NCBI GenBank assembly: GCA_028599035.1
Contig: JAQRMT010000010.1
Coordinates: forward strand, 1 to 23,666
Source: Gammaproteobacteria bacterium
GTDB taxonomy: Bacteria > Pseudomonadota > Gammaproteobacteria > PS1 > Pseudothioglobaceae
Length of the DNA: 23,666 nt
Direction of reading: 5' to 3'
The notes under the pieces were generated by a model, which saw nothing but the letters and a program-made list of their open reading frames with translations, searched no databases and was not told where the DNA came from. Both the position numbers and the translations under genes were made by a program. Of the stretch, positions 6,583 to 15,100 are shown piece after piece. Numbering within the stretch: position 1 is the first letter of the stretch; the number at the start of each line of letters is the position of its first letter.

Positions 6583-8676
6583 TTATCGAATTACTGAATG
6601 CACATGCTCTAAGCTTTTAATGACATACATAACCTTGTCCAACTGATTGTGACTGGATACACTGATGACAAAATTCATAGCCTTCATCGAATAATCATGC
6701 TCTTCTACTTCCAAATGTTCAATATTGATATTAATTTTAGCAATGGCGTTGGCAATAGATGCTAGCATGCCTCGGCGATTTTCAATTTGCACACGAATCA
6801 ACACTTCAAACTCTTCGTCTTCATCCGCTTGCCAGTCAACTTCTAGCCATTGTTCACCTTTGTGCTTGGCATGAATTAAATTACCACAATCAAATCTATG
6901 TAACACCAGTCCCTTGCTACTGGTTAATATACCAGCCACCTTGTCGCCTGGAATTGGATAACAACAACGGGCAAAACTAATAGGTTCGCCTTTTGTTTTT
7001 TTAATGCTAATACGATTAGATGTCTCGCCGCTCTTTGCTTGTAGTTTGTTAAGCACAAAAGACACCAAAAGCTCAGACAATGCGATTTTTATATACAGTT
7101 CTTGCTTGGAATTACATTTTAAATCTGTCAAACATCCTTGCCATTTTTTTTCATTAATTGGCTCACCATTGCCCTGATAGTTCAAGGCGTTGGTTAATAG
7201 ATATTCGCCCAATCGTATAAGTTCAGAGGCAGACTCTTCTTTAAGTTTGGTTTTAATTGAGGCTTTCGCCTTTACTGTTGCGACAATACCGAGCCAAGAT
7301 GGGCGTGGTTTAGTGTTTTTATCGGTAATAATTTCAATCGTTTGCCCTGATTTTAATTCACTGGATAACGGCACCTCCACTTGGTCTATTTTGGCTTTTA
7401 GCGTTTGATTGCCTACATTGGTATGAATGCTATAAGCAAAATCCAATGCGCTAGACTTATGAGGCAGTTGAATAATTTCCCCTTTAGGGGTGAATACAAA
7501 CACCTCTGAAGGAAATAAATCGGCCTTAGTTTCTTCCAAAAATTCAATCGAAGTGTCTGAATTTTGTTGAATATCTAACAATGAACCCAGCCAATTATTT
7601 GCCAATTCTGAAGAATTAGAATTTTCACCTTTATAATGCCAATGTGCTGCAATACCGTATTCGGAGATAAAATCCATATCTTTTGAGCGAATCTGCACTT
7701 CAATAAAAATCTTATTCGGTCCAAACAATACTGTGTGCAGCGATTGATAGCCGTTTGATTTTGGCAAAGCGACATAATCTTTAAACTTACCTGGAAAAGG
7801 CTTGTATAAGTTATGAATAATACCCAGCGCTTGATAACATTGTGCCACATCGCTCACAATCACTCTAAATGCGTACATATCCAATACTTGAGAGAATTTT
7901 AAACGCTTAACTTTCATTTTTTCATAGATGCTGTAAGTTGCCTTTCTGCGTCCACTAATTTTAATTTTATCCAGCCCTTCTTGCGTTAAACGATGCTCGA
8001 TTTCATCTTGAATTCGGACAATAACCTCTTTGAGATTGCCGTAGCGTTTGTTGATTTGATGGTTGAGCACTTTGTATCGATAGGGGTAAATAAACTCAAA
8101 ACACAACATCTCCAGTTCCATCTTAATACTGTTTAAACCTAGGCGGCGCGCAATAGGTGCGTGAATTTCAGCAGTTTCTTTGGCAATTCTGAGTTGTTTT
8201 TTTCGGCTCACTGATTTAAGTGTGCGCATATTATGCAGACGATCAGCAAGTTTAATCATCATTACCCGCATATCTGTACTCATTGCTAAAAACAATTTTC
8301 TAAAATTTTGTGCCTGTTGGTCAATATTTGAATGAAACTCCAACCCTGTTAATTTTGAAACCCCTTCAACAATATGTGCCACTTCTACGCCAAACTCTTC
8401 AACGATGTTGACTTGTGTCAAGGTAGTGTCTTCAATACAATCGTGTAGCAATGCGGCCACAATACAATAACAATCTAGCTTCAATTCAGCCAAAATCATT
8501 GCCACATTGATGGGGTGAAACACATAAGCTTCACCTGAACGACGATATTGCCCATCGTGCGCTGTTGCTGCTACTATATATGCTCGATAAACGCCTTGCA
8601 CTTGTTTTTCAGGCATATAAGCATTCAGCACCTTGCACAGGTCGCTAATTAAAATTCTTTTTTCAGGTAAAACCAT
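6583..8676 (-). CDS. spoT: Bifunctional (p)ppGpp synthetase/hydrolase SpoT (RelA/SpoT family)
   Basis: Makes and hydrolyses the stringent-response alarmone (p)ppGpp. The 697 residues (E. coli SpoT 702) contain, in order: the HD hydrolase domain (about 25-200) with HDCIED at 79-84 and the KLADRLHNMR helix (142-151); the synthetase domain (about 240-350) with RRKATYSIYEKM, DMYAFRVIV, KFKDYVALPKSNGYQSLHT (297-315) and EVQIR (326-330); a TGS domain (about 390-452); a conserved Cys pair at 571-572; and a C-terminal ACT domain (about 625-697). Both active sites look intact, and the basic KFKD motif is the form seen in bifunctional enzymes. The hydrolase motif has Cys where Val is more usual (HDVIED). 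It diverges from bamD; iscX starts 62 bases beyond its end. No Shine-Dalgarno sequence is obvious. Confidence 0.95.
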   Translation of the reverse strand: MVLPEKRILISDLCKVLNAYMPEKQVQGVYRAYIVAATAHDGQYRRSGEAYVFHPINVAMILAELKLDCYCIVAALLHDCIEDTTLTQVNIVEEFGVEVAHIVEGVSKLTGLEFHSNIDQQAQNFRKLFLAMSTDMRVMMIKLADRLHNMRTLKSVSRKKQLRIAKETAEIHAPIARRLGLNSIKMELEMLCFEFIYPYRYKVLNHQINKRYGNLKEVIVRIQDEIEHRLTQEGLDKIKISGRRKATYSIYEKMKVKRLKFSQVLDMYAFRVIVSDVAQCYQALGIIHNLYKPFPGKFKDYVALPKSNGYQSLHTVLFGPNKIFIEVQIRSKDMDFISEYGIAAHWHYKGENSNSSELANNWLGSLLDIQQNSDTSIEFLEETKADLFPSEVFVFTPKGEIIQLPHKSSALDFAYSIHTNVGNQTLKAKIDQVEVPLSSELKSGQTIEIITDKNTKPRPSWLGIVATVKAKASIKTKLKEESASELIRLGEYLLTNALNYQGNGEPINEKKWQGCLTDLKCNSKQELYIKIALSELLVSFVLNKLQAKSGETSNRISIKKTKGEPISFARCCYPIPGDKVAGILTSSKGLVLHRFDCGNLIHAKHKGEQWLEVDWQADEDEEFEVLIRVQIENRRGMLASIANAIAKININIEHLEVEEHDYSMKAMNFVISVSSHNQLDKVMYVIKSLEHVHSVIR

Positions 8677-8721
8677 TTAAAACAACATCAAATTAATATA
8701 GCGTATTATCATACAAGCACC

Positions 8722-8733
8722 TCAGTATAATAT
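8722..8733 (+). promoter_or_regulatory. -10 region of bamD promoter
   Basis: TCAGTATAATAT contains a perfect TATAAT (8726-8731), 35 bases before the bamD ATG. No good -35 is found 16-18 bases upstream. The same 12-mer stands before metH at 12143-12154. The spoT promoter must lie in the same 90-base divergent gap. Confidence 0.45.
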
Positions 8734-8766
8734 TTCGCATAATTTATAAATAATTCTTTTGATGTG

Positions 8767-9531
8767 ATGAGAAACGCAATAAAATTAATAACACTACTGC
8801 CCTTGTTAACACTGCTACTCAACGGCTGCTTTGACAATGAAGAAAAAAGAGAGTCTATTACCAAAGGTTGGTCGCCCAAAACCTTCTTTAACCAAGCCAA
8901 AGATTCTGATTCAACAGAAGAATCCATCAGATTGTTTGAACAACTACAAGCCGCCTACCCTGGCTCTAAATATGCACTACAATCTAAACTAGAAGTCGCT
9001 TATGTGCTTTATAAAAACGAAGATTACGATGAGGCAATTTCACATTTAAATGATTATATCAAACTGTATCCTGAGCATTTTTCAACGCCGTATGCTTATT
9101 ATTTGCGCGGTGTTATTTCAGAAGACAAATCCCGTTCTATCTTAGATGACTATTTGACTGATAACGCCCAACGAGATGTTGATTCAGTGCGCAATGCATT
9201 CAATTATTATATGGCTTTAATCGACAAATTCCCTGAAACTGAATACACCGAAGAGGCAAAAAGTCGCTTAGTCATATTAAGAAATATTCTCGCAAGACAT
9301 GAATTATTTGTTGCTATTTATTACGCCAAAAGAGGCGCTAATATCGCTGCCATTAATCGCTCTAAGTTTGTCATTGAAAAATACCCAAACACGCCGTCAG
9401 TACCAGCAGCACTGCATTTAATGGCACATAACTATGATATTATTGGCGCAAAAACTTTAGCAAAAGATGCTCGTCGTGTGTTGAAAAACAGCTACCCCGT
9501 ATATCAACCACACTACGATTTAGAGGATTGA
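8767..9531 (+). CDS. bamD: Outer membrane protein assembly factor BamD (lipoprotein)
   Basis: Essential lipoprotein of the BAM complex that, with BamA, inserts beta-barrel proteins into the outer membrane. The 254-residue product has a signal peptide ending in the lipobox LNGC (lipidated Cys21). The rest is helical TPR repeats: SIRLFEQLQAAYPGSKYALQSKLEVAY, YDEAISHLNDYIKLYPEH, the YYLRGVI helix, and a second SRFVIEKYPNTPSVPAALHLM-like repeat near 200-220. Family length is about 245. I prefer the ATG at 8767; a GTG at 8764 directly before it would add one residue. An out-of-frame ATG-TGA sits at 8762-8767. The MFS gene begins eight bases after the stop, probably co-transcribed. Confidence 0.95.
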   Translation: MRNAIKLITLLPLLTLLLNGCFDNEEKRESITKGWSPKTFFNQAKDSDSTEESIRLFEQLQAAYPGSKYALQSKLEVAYVLYKNEDYDEAISHLNDYIKLYPEHFSTPYAYYLRGVISEDKSRSILDDYLTDNAQRDVDSVRNAFNYYMALIDKFPETEYTEEAKSRLVILRNILARHELFVAIYYAKRGANIAAINRSKFVIEKYPNTPSVPAALHLMAHNYDIIGAKTLAKDARRVLKNSYPVYQPHYDLED

Positions 9532-9538
9532 TTTATTA

Positions 9539-10699
9539 ATGAACAAGCAAGAGCGTTTTTTCGCACTTAAAATCTCCTCTATTATGGCAACCCGACTGTT
9601 CGGGTTGTTTATGATTTTTCCCGTATTTTCAGTTTATGCTGTGCAATACGAAAACACCACGCCTTACTTAATCGGTCTGGCAATTGGCGTTTACGGCTTA
9701 ACACAAGCGTTGTTGCAAATACCCTTTGGTTATTTATCTGATCAATTTGGGCGTAAACCGTTGCTGGTTGTGGGTTTAATATTTTTCTTTATTGGCAGCG
9801 TAGTGGCAGCTAATTCCACTGATATTATTCATGTTGTGGTTGGTAGAGCCTTACAAGGCAGTGGTGCGATTTCCGCTGTGTTGATGGCTTTTTTAGCCGA
9901 TTTTGTCTCTGAAGGTCAGCGCTCTAAGGCAAATGCCTTTGTTGGTATGCAGATTGGTCTGGCATTTATGCTTTCCTTATTGATTGGGCCGATGATTACA
10001 GTAAACTTAGGTATTTCTGGGCTTTTTTGGGTCATTGCTGGATTGTCCCTGGCAGCATTGACGATTGTCATCACCCTGCCCCATGTCAAACCGCATGCGC
10101 AATACACACTATCAATCCCAAACATCAAACAAGTGTTAACCGCTAAATTACTTAAATTAGATTTTAGTATCTTTACTTTGCACTTGATTTTAACTTGTAC
10201 TTTTATCGTTATGCCGTTGCTGCTAGTTGAAAACAACATCGTTGCATCTGATTTAAAAGACAACTGGAGCGTTTATTTGCCAGTAATGTTGCTGTCTTTT
10301 GTAGGAATGTTGCCCATCATCATTTTGGCAGAAAAATTCCACAAACATAAAACCATGATTATTGCCGCAATTATGATAATGATTAGTAGCCAAATTTTGT
10401 TTTATCAAATACCCCTCACTTACACAACACTGCTGATTTTACTAACACTATTTTTCATTGCTTTTAACGCAATGGAGGCTATGTTGCCCTCACTTATTGC
10501 CAAGACAGCAACGAGCGATAAACGCGGTCTAGCAATGGGTTTATACTCCACTTCGCAATTCTTAGGTGCGTTCGTTGGCGGTGTATTTGGTGGATGGATT
10601 TACAACATATTTGATTTAAATAGTGTATTCTTATTCACTACATTAATGGCATTAATTTGGTTGGGCGTTATGCTCACTATGAAACAACAAAAACTTTAA
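9539..10699 (+). CDS. Major facilitator superfamily transporter, YajR-like
   Basis: Inner-membrane secondary transporter of 386 residues with about 12 predicted membrane helices. The MFS motif A is at 64-76 (GYLSDQFGRKPLL) between helices 2 and 3, and a GRALQGSGA helix 4 motif follows. Similarity is to the YajR-type drug-efflux branch, but the cytoplasmic C-terminal domain of E. coli YajR is missing because the protein ends right after helix 12. Substrate unknown. It lies between bamD (8-base gap, no ribosome site of its own, so probably coupled) and ssb (13-base gap). An MFS gene directly before ssb is, from memory, also found in Pseudomonas. Confidence 0.88.
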   Translation: MNKQERFFALKISSIMATRLFGLFMIFPVFSVYAVQYENTTPYLIGLAIGVYGLTQALLQIPFGYLSDQFGRKPLLVVGLIFFFIGSVVAANSTDIIHVVVGRALQGSGAISAVLMAFLADFVSEGQRSKANAFVGMQIGLAFMLSLLIGPMITVNLGISGLFWVIAGLSLAALTIVITLPHVKPHAQYTLSIPNIKQVLTAKLLKLDFSIFTLHLILTCTFIVMPLLLVENNIVASDLKDNWSVYLPVMLLSFVGMLPIIILAEKFHKHKTMIIAAIMIMISSQILFYQIPLTYTTLLILLTLFFIAFNAMEAMLPSLIAKTATSDKRGLAMGLYSTSQFLGAFVGGVFGGWIYNIFDLNSVFLFTTLMALIWLGVMLTMKQQKL

Positions 10700-10712
10700 A
10701 GGAGAAAACAAC

Positions 10713-11180
10713 ATGGCAGGAATTAACAAGGTAATCTTGGTTGGTAATTTAGGACAGGATGTAGAATTAAAATATACTAGTAGTGGCGACGCTGTAGCAA
10801 ATATTTCTATTGCCACTTCTGACTCTTGGACAGACAAGAATACAGGGCAAAAACAAGAAAGAACCGAATGGCATAGAGTAGTTTTATTTAGAAAAACTGC
10901 AGAATTAGCCAATCAATATTTACATAAAGGCTCCAAAGTGTATGTAGAAGGAAAATTGCAAACCCGAAAATGGCAAGATCAAAACGGACAAGATCGTTAC
11001 ACTACTGAAATTGTTGGTAGAGAAATACAGTTTTTAGATTCTAAAAATAGTGGTGCACCAGCGCCACAACAGCAAGCACAAGCCCCTGTGCAACAATCTG
11101 CGCCAGCACCTCAACAGCCTGCCGCTGACCCCATTACCCCAGTTGATAACACTGGATTTGATGACGATATTCCATTTTAG
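10713..11180 (+). CDS. ssb: Single-stranded DNA-binding protein SSB
   Basis: Coats single-stranded DNA and recruits replication and repair enzymes. Residues 1-110 are the OB fold (INKVILVGNLGQDVELKY, EWHRVVLFRKTAELA, YVEGKLQTRKWQDQ). Residues 112-142 are a Gln/Ala/Pro linker, and the acidic partner-binding tail DDDIPF occupies 150-155. Length 155 is slightly short of E. coli (178) because of the short linker. A strong AAAGGAG ribosome site precedes the ATG. It is the last gene of the bamD-MFS-ssb run and is followed within 25 bases by a terminator. Confidence 0.98.
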   Translation: MAGINKVILVGNLGQDVELKYTSSGDAVANISIATSDSWTDKNTGQKQERTEWHRVVLFRKTAELANQYLHKGSKVYVEGKLQTRKWQDQNGQDRYTTEIVGREIQFLDSKNSGAPAPQQQAQAPVQQSAPAPQQPAADPITPVDNTGFDDDIPF

Positions 11181-11201
11181 AGCTACAATAGATTTCATTA
11201 A

Positions 11202-11227
11202 AAAGCCCGCATTTGCGGGCTTTTTTT
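11202..11227 (+). terminator. Bidirectional intrinsic terminator between ssb and the HIT gene
   Basis: GC-rich stem GCCCGC/GCGGGC extended by A-T pairs, a 4-base loop, seven Ts on the plus strand and five on the minus strand. It can end both convergent transcripts. Confidence 0.95.
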
Positions 11228-11243
11228 GTTTTATTAAATGAGA

Positions 11244-11633
11244 TTATTTGTTATCCCAGTAATTAGCTTTGTCTCTTAATATCCATCGCACACCCCCTTT
11301 AGGGTCTTCCACATCGCCTTTGTATCTGGGAATAATATGCACATGCAAATGCATAACACTCTGTCCTGCCATTAAACCATTGTTAATGCCAATATTATAG
11401 GCATCAGGTGCAAACTCCCTGTCTAAAACCTTTTTAGCTGCTTGCACTGCCTTGCCAATCGCTAACAGTTCATCTTCGGTGGCTTCAAAGTAAGTTGCAA
11501 AATGCCTTTTAGGAATAACCAGCGTATGTCCTGGTGATGCTGGATAATTGTCAATAAAAGTTATTGTGTGTTCACATTCGCCAATAATGCGCTCATCGTT
11601 TCTTAATTGGCAAAAAATACAATTGCTGGTCAT
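11244..11633 (-). CDS. HIT-family nucleotide-binding hydrolase
   Basis: A 129-residue cytoplasmic histidine-triad protein, probably hydrolysing a nucleoside phosphoramidate, AMP conjugate or dinucleoside polyphosphate. The triad HLHVHIIPR places His95, His97 and His99 in the active site, after the strand DAYNIGINNGLMAGQSV. The N-terminal CIFC pair (Cys5, Cys8) and the SPGHTLVIPKRH segment are typical of the Hint/YcfF-like and Fhit-like HIT branches; I cannot assign a substrate. AGAGGA precedes the ATG. It is separated from the upstream minus-strand gene by a terminator, so it should have its own promoter in the TATTATATTATAAC-like stretch at about 11655-11675. Confidence 0.92.
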   Translation of the reverse strand: MTSNCIFCQLRNDERIIGECEHTITFIDNYPASPGHTLVIPKRHFATYFEATEDELLAIGKAVQAAKKVLDREFAPDAYNIGINNGLMAGQSVMHLHVHIIPRYKGDVEDPKGGVRWILRDKANYWDNK

Positions 11634-11677
11634 GGTTTTTTCAAGTCCTCTGTAGGGTTATAATATAATAAGCAATA

Positions 11678-11706
11678 AAAAAGCCAGTAATAAATACTGG
11701 CTTTTT
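11678..11706 (-). terminator. Intrinsic terminator of the Asn/Tyr-rich protein gene
   Basis: Twelve-base-pair stem AAAAAGCCAGTA/TACTGGCTTTTT with a 5-base loop and a T run on the minus strand, starting 14 bases after the stop codon at 11721. It could also act on the plus strand. Confidence 0.93.
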
Positions 11707-11720
11707 AGCAAACTAACCAA

Positions 11721-12050
11721 TTATTTTATCTTAACTGGCGGTTGTTTATTGTAGTTATTGTTGTATGGGTTGTAACCATAGCTATTATAACGGTTGTAAC
11801 GATTGTAATTGTTACCCCAACCATTGTTATTGTCGCTAAACTCATCCATCATGTTTGACATTTCTTCAGAGTACCAACGAGGATCCCAGTATTCATATGG
11901 GTTAAAAGAAAAAATACCATTATCTTGTTGGTAGCCGTAATTACCATTATTATTGTAGCCGTTATTACTCCATGGCATGTTGTTGTTGTTCCAAAAAGCG
12001 TTTGCACTGAATGTAAATGCAAGCAATACAATTGCTAAAATCTTTTTCAT
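11721..12050 (-). CDS. Secreted Asn/Tyr/Gly-rich protein, sulfur-globule-protein-like
   Basis: A 109-residue exported protein. Residues 1-18 form a clean signal peptide (MKKILAIVLLAFTFSANA). The mature part has low complexity: Asn-, Tyr- and Gly-rich stretches at 20-42 and 76-101 (with NRYNRYNSYGYNPY) flank a more ordered acidic segment at 50-71 (NPYEYWDPRWYSEEMSNMMDEF). This composition and size resemble the envelope proteins (Sgp) of periplasmic sulfur globules in sulfur-oxidising bacteria, which fits the likely host, but I do not see a decisive motif. The start is the ATG at 12050 with GGAG seven bases upstream; a longer reading to 12224 would run through the promoter and antisense to metH. 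A strong own promoter and a strong terminator make it a single-gene unit, as expected for an abundant structural protein. Confidence 0.8.
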   Translation of the reverse strand: MKKILAIVLLAFTFSANAFWNNNNMPWSNNGYNNNGNYGYQQDNGIFSFNPYEYWDPRWYSEEMSNMMDEFSDNNNGWGNNYNRYNRYNSYGYNPYNNNYNKQPPVKIK

Positions 12051-12086
12051 CTTATTTCTCCATTTATTTAAATTTAGGTGTACACG

Positions 12087-12122
12087 AAAGAATATTATAC
12101 AACGATAATATTCTTTTTGCAA
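12087..12122 (-). promoter_or_regulatory. Strong promoter with an overlapping perfect palindrome, for the Asn/Tyr-rich protein gene
   Basis: On the minus strand TTGCAA (12122-12117) and TATAAT (12099-12094) are spaced by exactly 17 bases, a near-consensus sigma-70 promoter. A perfect 12-bp inverted repeat (AAAGAATATTAT / ATAATATTCTTT, 6-base centre, 12087-12116) covers the -10 and the spacer. A dimeric regulator bound there would block RNA polymerase. The predicted start is near 12087, giving a leader of about 37 bases. Confidence 0.65.
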
Positions 12123-12146
12123 GTAATTTTTATCAGGCTTTGTCAG

Positions 12147-12152
12147 TATAAT
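12147..12152 (+). promoter_or_regulatory. -10 box of metH, close to the start codon
   Basis: Perfect TATAAT within TCAGTATAATAT, ending eight bases before the metH ATG at 12161. Transcription would start at or within a base or two of the ATG. No Shine-Dalgarno sequence is present. The -35 is poor. Confidence 0.5.
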
Positions 12153-12160
12153 ATACCACA

Positions 12161-15100
12161 ATGAGCAAGCAACAGTTATTACAATCCCTTTTACAGCAAC
12201 GAATTCTAGTATTAGACGGCGCAATGGGGACGATGATTCAAAAACACAAATTAAGTGAAGAAGATTATCGCTCTGAGCGTTTTAAAGACTGGCATGTGCT
12301 TGTGCAGGGTAACAATGACCTGCTTTCCCTAACGCAGCCAAAAATCATTCAAGATATTCACCGTGCTTATTTAGAAGTGGGTGCTGACATCCTTGAGACC
12401 AATACTTTTAACGCCTCACGCACTTCGATGTCTGATTATCAGATGGAGGAGCTGGCGTATGAAATCAATGTTGAGAGCGCCAAACTAGCACGAGAGGTTT
12501 GTGATGAATTTTCAACTGCTGACAAGCCTCGCTTCGTTGCAGGTGTGCTCGGCCCTACTTCTAAAACCTGCTCACTTTCACCTGATGTAAATGACCCTGG
12601 ATTTAGAAACATTTCATTTGATATGCTAGTTGAAGTCTATATGGAATCAACGCGTGGACTGATTGAAGGTGGCGCAGATATTATTTTAATTGAGACTATT
12701 TTCGATACACTCAACGCCAAAGCTGCTATTTTTGCCGTGCAAGAGGTGTTTGAGCGAGACAGTATTTCACTACCCATTATGATTTCAGGCACCATTACTG
12801 ACGCTTCTGGTCGTACTTTATCAGGGCAAATGACCGAGGCTTTTTATAACTCTCTACGCCACGCTAACCCTATTTCTATCGGTCTTAACTGTGCGTTAGG
12901 ACCTGATTTATTGCGCCAATATGTGGTTGAGATATCTCGTGTGTCAGATTGCTTTGTTTCTGCCCATCCTAATGCAGGCTTGCCAAATGAATTTGGCGAA
13001 TACGATCTGGAAGCACAAAGTATGAGTGAGCAAGTGGGGGAATGGGCAGAATCTGGTTTGGTAAATATTCTTGGTGGTTGCTGTGGCTCTACCCCTGAGC
13101 ACATTAAAGCCATTGCAGACAAGGTTTCGGGCGTTGCTCCTAGAAAAATTCCAGATATCAAGCCTGCATTGCGTCTATCAGGGTTAGAGCCGTTTAATGT
13201 CGATGAAAGTTCTTTGTTTGTGAATATCGGCGAGCGTGCCAATGTGACTGGATCTGCTAAGTTTAAACGCTTAATTTTGAATGAGGAATTTGAAGAAGCG
13301 CTTGATATTTGCCGCACCCAAGTAGAAGAAGGTGCGCAGGTAGTTGATATTAATATGGACGAAGGTATGCTTGACGGCAAGGCATCGATGATTCGTTTTG
13401 TTAATCTTATCGCCTCAGAGCCTGATATCTCCAGAGTGCCACTTATGATAGATTCCAGCAAATGGGAAATTATCGAGGCGGGGCTTAAATGCACACAAGG
13501 CAAGCCGATTGTTAATTCCATCTCACTCAAAGAAGGTAAAGATAGTTTTGTTAAAGTTGCCAAGTTGTGTAAACGCTACGGGGCAGCCGTTATTGTTATG
13601 GCATTTGACGAAGCGGGCCAAGCGGACACTCAGGCACGCAAAATTGAAATTTGTACCAACGCCTACAATATCTTAGTTAATGAGCTTGATTTTCCCGCTG
13701 AAGACATTATCTTTGACCCCAATATCTTTGCTGTAGCGACGGGCATTGAAACGCACGATAATTATGGTGTTGATTTTATTGAAGCCACCCGTGAGATTAC
13801 CAATACCCTGCCCCACGCCAAAATATCGGGCGGCGTATCCAATGTTTCGTTTTCATTTAGAGGCAACAATCCTGTGCGTGAGGCCATTCACTCGGTGTTT
13901 TTATACCACGCCATTAAAGCAGGCATGGGTATGGGTATCGTTAATGCCGGACAATTAGTGGTTTATGATGATATCGACTCTAAACTTAAAAAAGCCGTTG
14001 AAGATGTTATCCTCAACACCGATCCCGATGCGGGCGAGCGTTTAGTTGACATTGCTCCTGAGTTTTCAAGCACTGGCAAACCCAAGGATGATAAAAAAGA
14101 CCTAGAATGGCGCTCTTGGACAGTAGAAAAACGCCTAGAACACGCACTAGTAAAGGGTATCATTAAATTTATAGACGAAGATACCCAAGAGGCCTTTGAC
14201 AAACTAGGTCGCCCTATTCTCGTTATCGAAGGCCCGCTAATGAGCGGCATGAATGTGGTGGGTGATTTATTCGGTGCAGGCAAAATGTTCCTACCTCAAG
14301 TGGTCAAATCTGCCCGAGTGATGAAAAAATCTGTCGCTTACTTAGACCCATTTCTAGAGGCAGAAAAACAAGACTGCGCTTCTAGCTCAAGCGGAAAAAT
14401 CCTAATGGCAACCGTCAAAGGCGATGTGCATGATATTGGCAAAAATATTGTTGGCGTGGTACTGTCTTGTAATAATTATGAAATTATCGATTTAGGCGTG
14501 ATGGTACCCACCGAGACCATTTTAGAAACTGCTAGAAAGGAAAAAGTTGATATTATCGGCTTATCAGGGCTTATCACCCCCTCGCTCGATGAAATGGTAT
14601 TTGTCGCCAAGGAAATGACCCGCCAAGGCTTTACGCTACCCTTAATGATTGGCGGTGCCACTACTTCTAAAGCCCACACTGCCGTGAAAATCGAGCCTGA
14701 ATACGACCAAGGCGTATTTTATGTGCAAGATGCCTCCAAAGCCGTTGGCGTTGCCTCTAGTTTGCTTTCAAGCACCTTAAAACCTCAGCTTTTAGCCGAT
14801 ACCAGTGCCGAATACCAGCAAGTGCGCCAACGCCGTGCCAATAGAGGTAAAAGCAAACTTATTTCCTTAGAAAAAGCCAGAGCTAATAAGCCTAATATTT
14901 CTTTTGACACCATTGTCAAACCCAAAAAACTGGGCATTCATATTTTTAAAGACTATGACTTAGGCGAGATTTTCCAATTCATTGATTGGGTGCCATTTTT
15001 CCGCACTTGGGAATTAGCGGGCAAATTCCCCGACATCTTAACCGATGAAATAGTTGGCGAATCTGCCAGCGAGCTGTTTGATGATGCCAAAGCAATGTTT

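Noticed and set aside
12051..12224. N-terminal extension of the Asn/Tyr-rich protein gene up to 12224
   Set aside because: It would cover the strong promoter and antisense metH; the ATG at 12050 has a ribosome site and a perfect signal peptide.
12844..13563. 239-codon minus-strand open frame inside metH
   Set aside because: It lies wholly opposite conserved MetH coding sequence, has no ribosome site and no recognisable domain; it is a by-product of metH codon use.
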